Below are positions 15,999-18,816 of a stretch of 18,816 nucleotides of DNA, piece after piece. The notes beneath the pieces were generated by a model. That model was not told where the DNA came from. It saw only the letters and a list, made by a program, of their open reading frames with translations, and ran no database searches. The position numbers and the translations under genes were made by a program. Source of the stretch: DATNPX01 sp036702975 (GTDB lineage Bacteria; Cyanobacteriota; Vampirovibrionia; Obscuribacterales; Obscuribacteraceae); contig DATNPX010000058.1 in NCBI GenBank assembly GCA_036702975.1, positions 1-18,816 of the forward strand, written 5' to 3'. The first letter of the stretch is position 1, and every line of letters starts with the position of its first letter.

Positions 15999-17279
15999 AT
16001 GCAGATTTATGATGCGGACGTTGCCGATAATTTGCTGTTTTCGCCTGATAGTCCTGAGCTTCGTTCTTATCCGTTTCAACTGTCAGCCTTGCTATCCACT
16101 CTGATAGAAGATGTCGATGCAAAGCCAGTTAAAGCGAGTGCGTTCATGTCGAATGGACTACTCTACTATCGGCAATTCACCTACAAAATTTCGCGGCAAT
16201 ATGCTGCGAAACATGTGGCGCTCCTCGACCAAACCCTGAGTCATTTATGGCAATTTGACGCGAAGATAGACCTGGACGGTTACAGCGTTGGCGATTTTCG
16301 TGAATTCTGGAAATTCTTGCTCAGCAGATGCTTGTTGCATCTCGCTCTGTGCGACAGGTCTAGCTATCTCAACGTGCCAGACTTCGGTATCGACAACATT
16401 CTTCTTATGCATTCAAGAAAAGCTTGGAGCTATGAAATGTCTGACTTATGTGGACTACCGCTCCCAAAAGTTCAGCGAATAATCTCAGACCTTACATACA
16501 TTCCGCATCAAAGTGGGGAGAAAATGTTAGATGTCACACTCCAACCCTTTATACCGCTATCGAATGATCGATTATGCGTGAGCCCGCAGCTGATTTCGAT
16601 GTCAAACGCCGAGAGCAATTTATGGTCTTTACTGGATCAGCGAAAGAAGTCTGTTATTTCAAAATTCAAAGACGAAAAGGAAATCATTTGGCTGAAAGAA
16701 TTAGCGGAGTTCTGTGTTGGTGTCGAATTGATTTGCGTGCCATTTAAAACTCCCGAAGGACATGGTGACATTGATGCGTTAGTCATAGATGAGCGAGACA
16801 AATTCATGCTTGGCGTGCAATTAAAATGGCACCAAGCCGCTGATCGAATCAACGAGGTTAGACAAGAGGTCAAGGAGTTCAACAAAGGAGTCAAACAAGC
16901 AAAGCTTGGACTCGACTGGATCTTGAGCCACCTGAAAGAAACTCAATTGCAAATAGACCGATCAGTTTCTTCCGATTTTGTAATAAAGGCGATGGTGCTT
17001 TCCAAAAATACAACTGGTGGTGGTCGGCTACAAGATTACTCAGTACCAATTGCAAGCGATAGGCTACTGAAGTGGGTTGTTGGCAAGCCTGGTAACCGAA
17101 CTCTCAAAGACTTCTATAAGGTGGCAAGCGAACCGAGACGATACATGCCGAAGGTTGGAGTGCATTACCAAGATACCGAGTTTAAGGTCACCTACGGAGG
17201 TCTTAATTTCCATTGCAAGAACAGCGGCTGGCTGCCATTGGAGCCCTGGAATCCCGCAACTGATATTGATTATGATTGA
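15999..17279 (+). CDS. PD-(D/E)XK/Mrr-like nuclease-domain protein, probably 5'-truncated by the IS
   Basis: A 426-residue open frame whose first ATG is 8 bp outside the IS right end with no Shine-Dalgarno (the upstream bases are CTTCTCCT). The frame is open back through the IS end to the orfB stop, so the natural start was probably removed. The C-terminal half looks like a PD-(D/E)XK fold: helical E227-E243 region, then GDIDALVID (256-264), and LGVQLKW with Q274 and K276, that is D-(14)-QxK, the variant known from Mrr-type restriction enzymes, followed by an amphipathic helix. The N-terminal half is helical and unrecognised. No methylase or other defence partner is visible, so a role in restriction is inference. 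Codon use looks more AT-rich than in the gal operon, consistent with transfer. Confidence 0.6.
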   Translation: MQIYDADVADNLLFSPDSPELRSYPFQLSALLSTLIEDVDAKPVKASAFMSNGLLYYRQFTYKISRQYAAKHVALLDQTLSHLWQFDAKIDLDGYSVGDFREFWKFLLSRCLLHLALCDRSSYLNVPDFGIDNILLMHSRKAWSYEMSDLCGLPLPKVQRIISDLTYIPHQSGEKMLDVTLQPFIPLSNDRLCVSPQLISMSNAESNLWSLLDQRKKSVISKFKDEKEIIWLKELAEFCVGVELICVPFKTPEGHGDIDALVIDERDKFMLGVQLKWHQAADRINEVRQEVKEFNKGVKQAKLGLDWILSHLKETQLQIDRSVSSDFVIKAMVLSKNTTGGGRLQDYSVPIASDRLLKWVVGKPGNRTLKDFYKVASEPRRYMPKVGVHYQDTEFKVTYGGLNFHCKNSGWLPLEPWNPATDIDYD

Positions 17280-17347
17280 GTATCAATATAGCGCAGTCTT
17301 CGGACTAGCTAAAATTCACCGAATTACACCGAAAGGTACCAAATTAA

Positions 17348-17371
17348 ATGTGTTGATCTATGTGTTGATCC
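17348..17371 (+). repeat. Two-copy 12-bp tandem repeat
   Basis: ATGTGTTGATCT at 17348-17359 is followed directly by ATGTGTTGATCC at 17360-17371. It lies about 70 bp after the nuclease-like gene's stop, in the same kind of position as the other spacer repeats in this window. Confidence 0.7.
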
Positions 17372-17479
17372 ATTTGCTAAATGGTGAATATTCCTGACCA
17401 TGCATGACAACGCTTCGATGTTCCGAAACCCGGCTGCAATAACCTCAAAGCCCACTCGAAGCAAGTCACCGAAATTGTC

Positions 17480-17671
17480 TCAATCGAATCCCCTCGTCTG
17501 CCCCATATTCGCTTTTTGAAGCTCGAAAGACAAAGCCTTTGAGGCTTTGTCTTTTTTGTTTGGTCCCGAGTGGACACGATCTGCCACATTTTCTGCCAGG
17601 TACCAAAACTTTTTGGTGTACTCACGGTCCTTTAGAAAAGCTGCGAATTCTTCGTTATTTTTGGGGTGCAT
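17480..17671 (-). CDS. Possible small charged protein, 63 aa
   Basis: An ATG-started minus-strand frame with a protein-like, helical and charged product (NNEEFAAFLKDREYTKKFWY near the start). Against it, no Shine-Dalgarno precedes the ATG, and the perfect terminator hairpin at 17526-17554 lies inside the frame, where its symmetry dictates the DKASKALS residues. It could be a decayed gene end. No family is recognised. Confidence 0.25.
   Translation of the reverse strand: MHPKNNEEFAAFLKDREYTKKFWYLAENVADRVHSGPNKKDKASKALSFELQKANMGQTRGFD
17526..17560 (+). terminator. Strong intrinsic terminator
   Basis: AAAGACAAAGCC and GGCTTTGTCTTT pair perfectly over 12 bp around the loop TTTGA, followed by further T residues (TTTGTTT). 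It is about 250 bp beyond the nuclease-like gene, so it either ends that gene's long 3' region or a separate small RNA. Confidence 0.85.
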
Positions 17672-17725
17672 GAAGGGAAAAGCTTAAACCTTAGTCGTTC
17701 GTTGCTACCAGGACCGTAACAGCCA

Positions 17726-18190
17726 CTACTTACAAATTCTAATGGAAGTAATCGAGTTGGTGCCGATGCCCACAATTAACTGGCGGCGGACCTTAACCGG
17801 AACGGCAGGCAGAGGAGAAAAACTAAAAATCAACTGGGTTGTAGTCTTTTTCTCGGCTCTAGTCAAATTGCCAGAATAAGCTACAGGTTCCACAATTTCG
17901 CCTGATGGTTCCACGCCGAACGTACAACGGGAGTACCGAAGACTAGAAGTCTTTTCGGGCAACTTGCGAAGGTGTGCATTTACTGCTCGAATCCAATCCC
18001 GCTCGCTGGTCGGCAGCCCATCTTCGTACTCACGTTGGTCCAAAGGGTCAAGCATCGGAAAAGGAGGGACGCAGGCTGCGTGCTTGTTCACATTTTTACT
18101 TCCGATGATTTCATGTGCGGACGCAGCCTGATCGATAAAAACAGCATCGATGAGCAAACCTACTATTAGGAATTTCGCAATTGAGATCAT
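17726..18190 (-). CDS. Secreted protein with TonB C-terminal-like domain
   Basis: A 154-residue exported protein: signal peptide about 1-25 (ending AASA|HE), a Pro-containing linker, then about residues 65-150 that follow the TonB/TolA C-terminal pattern: helix (WIRAVNAHLRKL), strand (CTFGVEPSGEIVEPVAYSG), helix (RAEKKTTTQLIFS), then SPLPAVPVKV. In TonB this fold contacts outer-membrane partners; here the N-terminal anchor is replaced by a cleavable signal peptide, so it is not a classic energy transducer. Two cysteines (40 and 89) might pair. The ribosome binding site is weak (GATGAG). It is divergent from the split small gene at 18401. The domain assignment is by pattern only and moderate. 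Confidence 0.6.
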   Translation of the reverse strand: MISIAKFLIVGLLIDAVFIDQAASAHEIIGSKNVNKHAACVPPFPMLDPLDQREYEDGLPTSERDWIRAVNAHLRKLPEKTSSLRYSRCTFGVEPSGEIVEPVAYSGNLTRAEKKTTTQLIFSFSPLPAVPVKVRRQLIVGIGTNSITSIRICK

Positions 18191-18400
18191 GTGCTCATCA
18201 TAGTCTATCTGTAGTTTTCGTGCATCTCGCGACTATCGCGGCTGCATTCACGCGAAGATGTGAGCTTCGTGATGCTTAGATTTCGATGCCTATACATCAG
18301 GGTCTGCTGCATTGGTTACACATCTAAGCGTAATTCTATCTCTCTCGTAAATTTTTCTGCTTCTCTGTAAGTACTTATTCCGGTATCGCCTGCGGTGACA

Positions 18401-18661
18401 ATGGCAATCGCAATTTCAAACGTGACACCGGAAGACACTTTTGAAATGAGTGGCGACATCGAACCGACTTCCCTGGCTGATCAATATAGACCAATGCTTA
18501 CTTATCCTACTGATGAAGATGCTCTCAAAAGCGGTGCTGATTTGCCCTTTGACGAGGAGTAGCTTGGCGATTGGTTTTTAGAAGATGACCTGGGTGAAAG
18601 AAAAGAAATCGCCTGCCCTGGCATTTACTATGAGGATAACGAGGTCTTCTGGCGAGAATGA
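18401..18661 (+). pseudogene. Small acidic protein gene with an in-frame TAG
   Basis: The ATG at 18401 opens a 53-codon frame ending at TAG 18560-18562. The same frame then stays open for 32 more codons to TGA 18659-18661, and this second part reads like protein (GDWFLEDDLGERKEIACPGI, then YYEDNEVFWRE) with the same acidic character as the first (PTDEDALKSGADLPFDEE). The second part has no start codon of its own. A hairpin begins exactly at the TGA, as expected if the gene really ended there. The simplest reading is an amber mutation in an 86-residue gene, leaving a 53-residue product. TAG is the normal stop of several genes here, so recoding is unlikely. The ribosome binding site is weak (GGTG). 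No family is recognised. Confidence 0.45.
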
Positions 18662-18685
18662 GACAGCATCGCAATTATGCTGTCT
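18661..18685 (+). terminator. Hairpin after the split small gene
   Basis: AGACAGCAT (18661-18669) and ATGCTGTCT (18677-18685) pair perfectly over 9 bp with a 7-nt loop. The following TGTAT is a poor T-tract, so termination strength is uncertain; it overlaps the TGA stop of the 18401 frame. Confidence 0.5.
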
Positions 18686-18816
18686 TGTATCTGGCGCGAA
18701 TAGATTCTGACTGTGTCTAGTCGATTTAATCGGCTTGTCTTGAGCGGTGCCAAGGGTTTGCCAAAATTTATAGCTAAAGTCTCGATTATCCCCAGTGAGA
18801 GCCGAGACGATGCCAG

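Larger units (their letters stand above)
17280..17725. other. 446-bp spacer with short repeats, inverted repeat and terminator
   Basis: Holds a two-copy 12-bp tandem repeat (ATGTGTTGATC[T/C], 17348-17371), a CCATTT-gct-AAATGG hairpin at 17370-17384, a GCTTCGA/TCGAAGC inverted repeat (17412-17418 with 17456-17462), the strong plus-strand terminator at 17526, and a 63-codon minus-strand frame. The inverted repeat plus terminator suggests a small plus-strand RNA ending near 17557, but no known RNA family is recognised. Confidence 0.5.

Noticed and set aside
17461..17504. tmRNA (ssrA) gene on the minus strand, from the GGGG...GGATTCGA start
   Set aside because: No tag frame, no 3' tRNA-like half and no CCA-type end within 400 nt; the rest would overlap a coding frame. 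Kept only as a remark under the small-RNA finding.
18274..18329. Inverted repeat GCTTAGAT/ATCTAAGC upstream of the 18401 gene
   Set aside because: An 8-bp match with a 40-nt loop in a 210-bp spacer can arise by chance, and no linked promoter is clear.
18560..18562. TAG recoded as an amino acid in this genome
   Set aside because: TAG is the normal stop of galT, orfB, the L,D-transpeptidase gene and other genes here, so a nonsense mutation is simpler.
18686..18816. Minus-strand partial gene entering from the right edge
   Set aside because: Two minus-strand frames are open to the edge and both look protein-like, one with a weak integrase-like GDNRDFSYKFW string; the length is too short to choose.

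Overview
The window reads as ordinary bacterial chromosome with dense, leaderless-looking spacing in the first two thirds and a looser, IS-marked accessory stretch at the right end. Base composition looks balanced, start sites often carry GGAG-type ribosome binding sites, and TAA, TGA and TAG are all used as stops. No rRNA or tRNA is visible. Sec-type signal peptides, an L,D-transpeptidase, an M23 peptidase and a TonB-C-like secreted protein suggest a diderm. Gene content would fit a non-photosynthetic cyanobacterial relative (Vampirovibrionia/Obscuribacter-like), but nothing here proves that; treat the lineage as a guess.

Left part (1-6000): the 3' end of a thioredoxin-reductase-like flavoprotein, then a convergent family GH15 glucoamylase-like gene. 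Divergent from it are two exported cell-wall enzymes (M23 endopeptidase and YkuD L,D-transpeptidase) separated by a 16-bp tandem repeat, and a convergent MsbA-type ABC exporter that overlaps the transpeptidase gene by 20 bp.

Middle (6200-9770): a Leloir galactose operon, in the order small 58-residue ORF, galE, galT, galK. The small ORF overlaps galE by ATGA and galE overlaps galT by 8 bp, so translation is probably coupled. A seven-unit 15-bp tandem repeat starts inside the galT stop region and separates galT from galK. Galactose is phosphorylated by GalK, exchanged with UDP-glucose by GalT and epimerised by GalE; the GH15 enzyme could feed glucose into the same sugar pool.

Next (9770-14400): a membrane fatty-acid desaturase preceded by a sigma-70-like promoter and a 23-bp direct repeat, translationally coupled to a MOSC-domain protein; a convergent secreted FG-GAP-like protein; an unrecognised helical protein; and a secreted Thr/Asn/Ala-rich protein with a hairpin terminator.

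Right part (14400-18816): a complete-looking IS3-family element (14642-15990, orfA/orfB with DD(35)E and a T TTT TTA frameshift site) abuts a probably 5'-truncated gene for a PD-(D/E)XK/Mrr-like nuclease. After it come a spacer with a strong terminator and possible structured RNA, a secreted TonB-C-like protein, and a small acidic gene interrupted by an in-frame TAG. I find no CRISPR array, prophage or complete defence system. The most unusual items are the stop-codon-bearing repeat array after galT, the IS-truncated nuclease, the unannotated small ORF fused by overlap to galE, and the amber-split gene.
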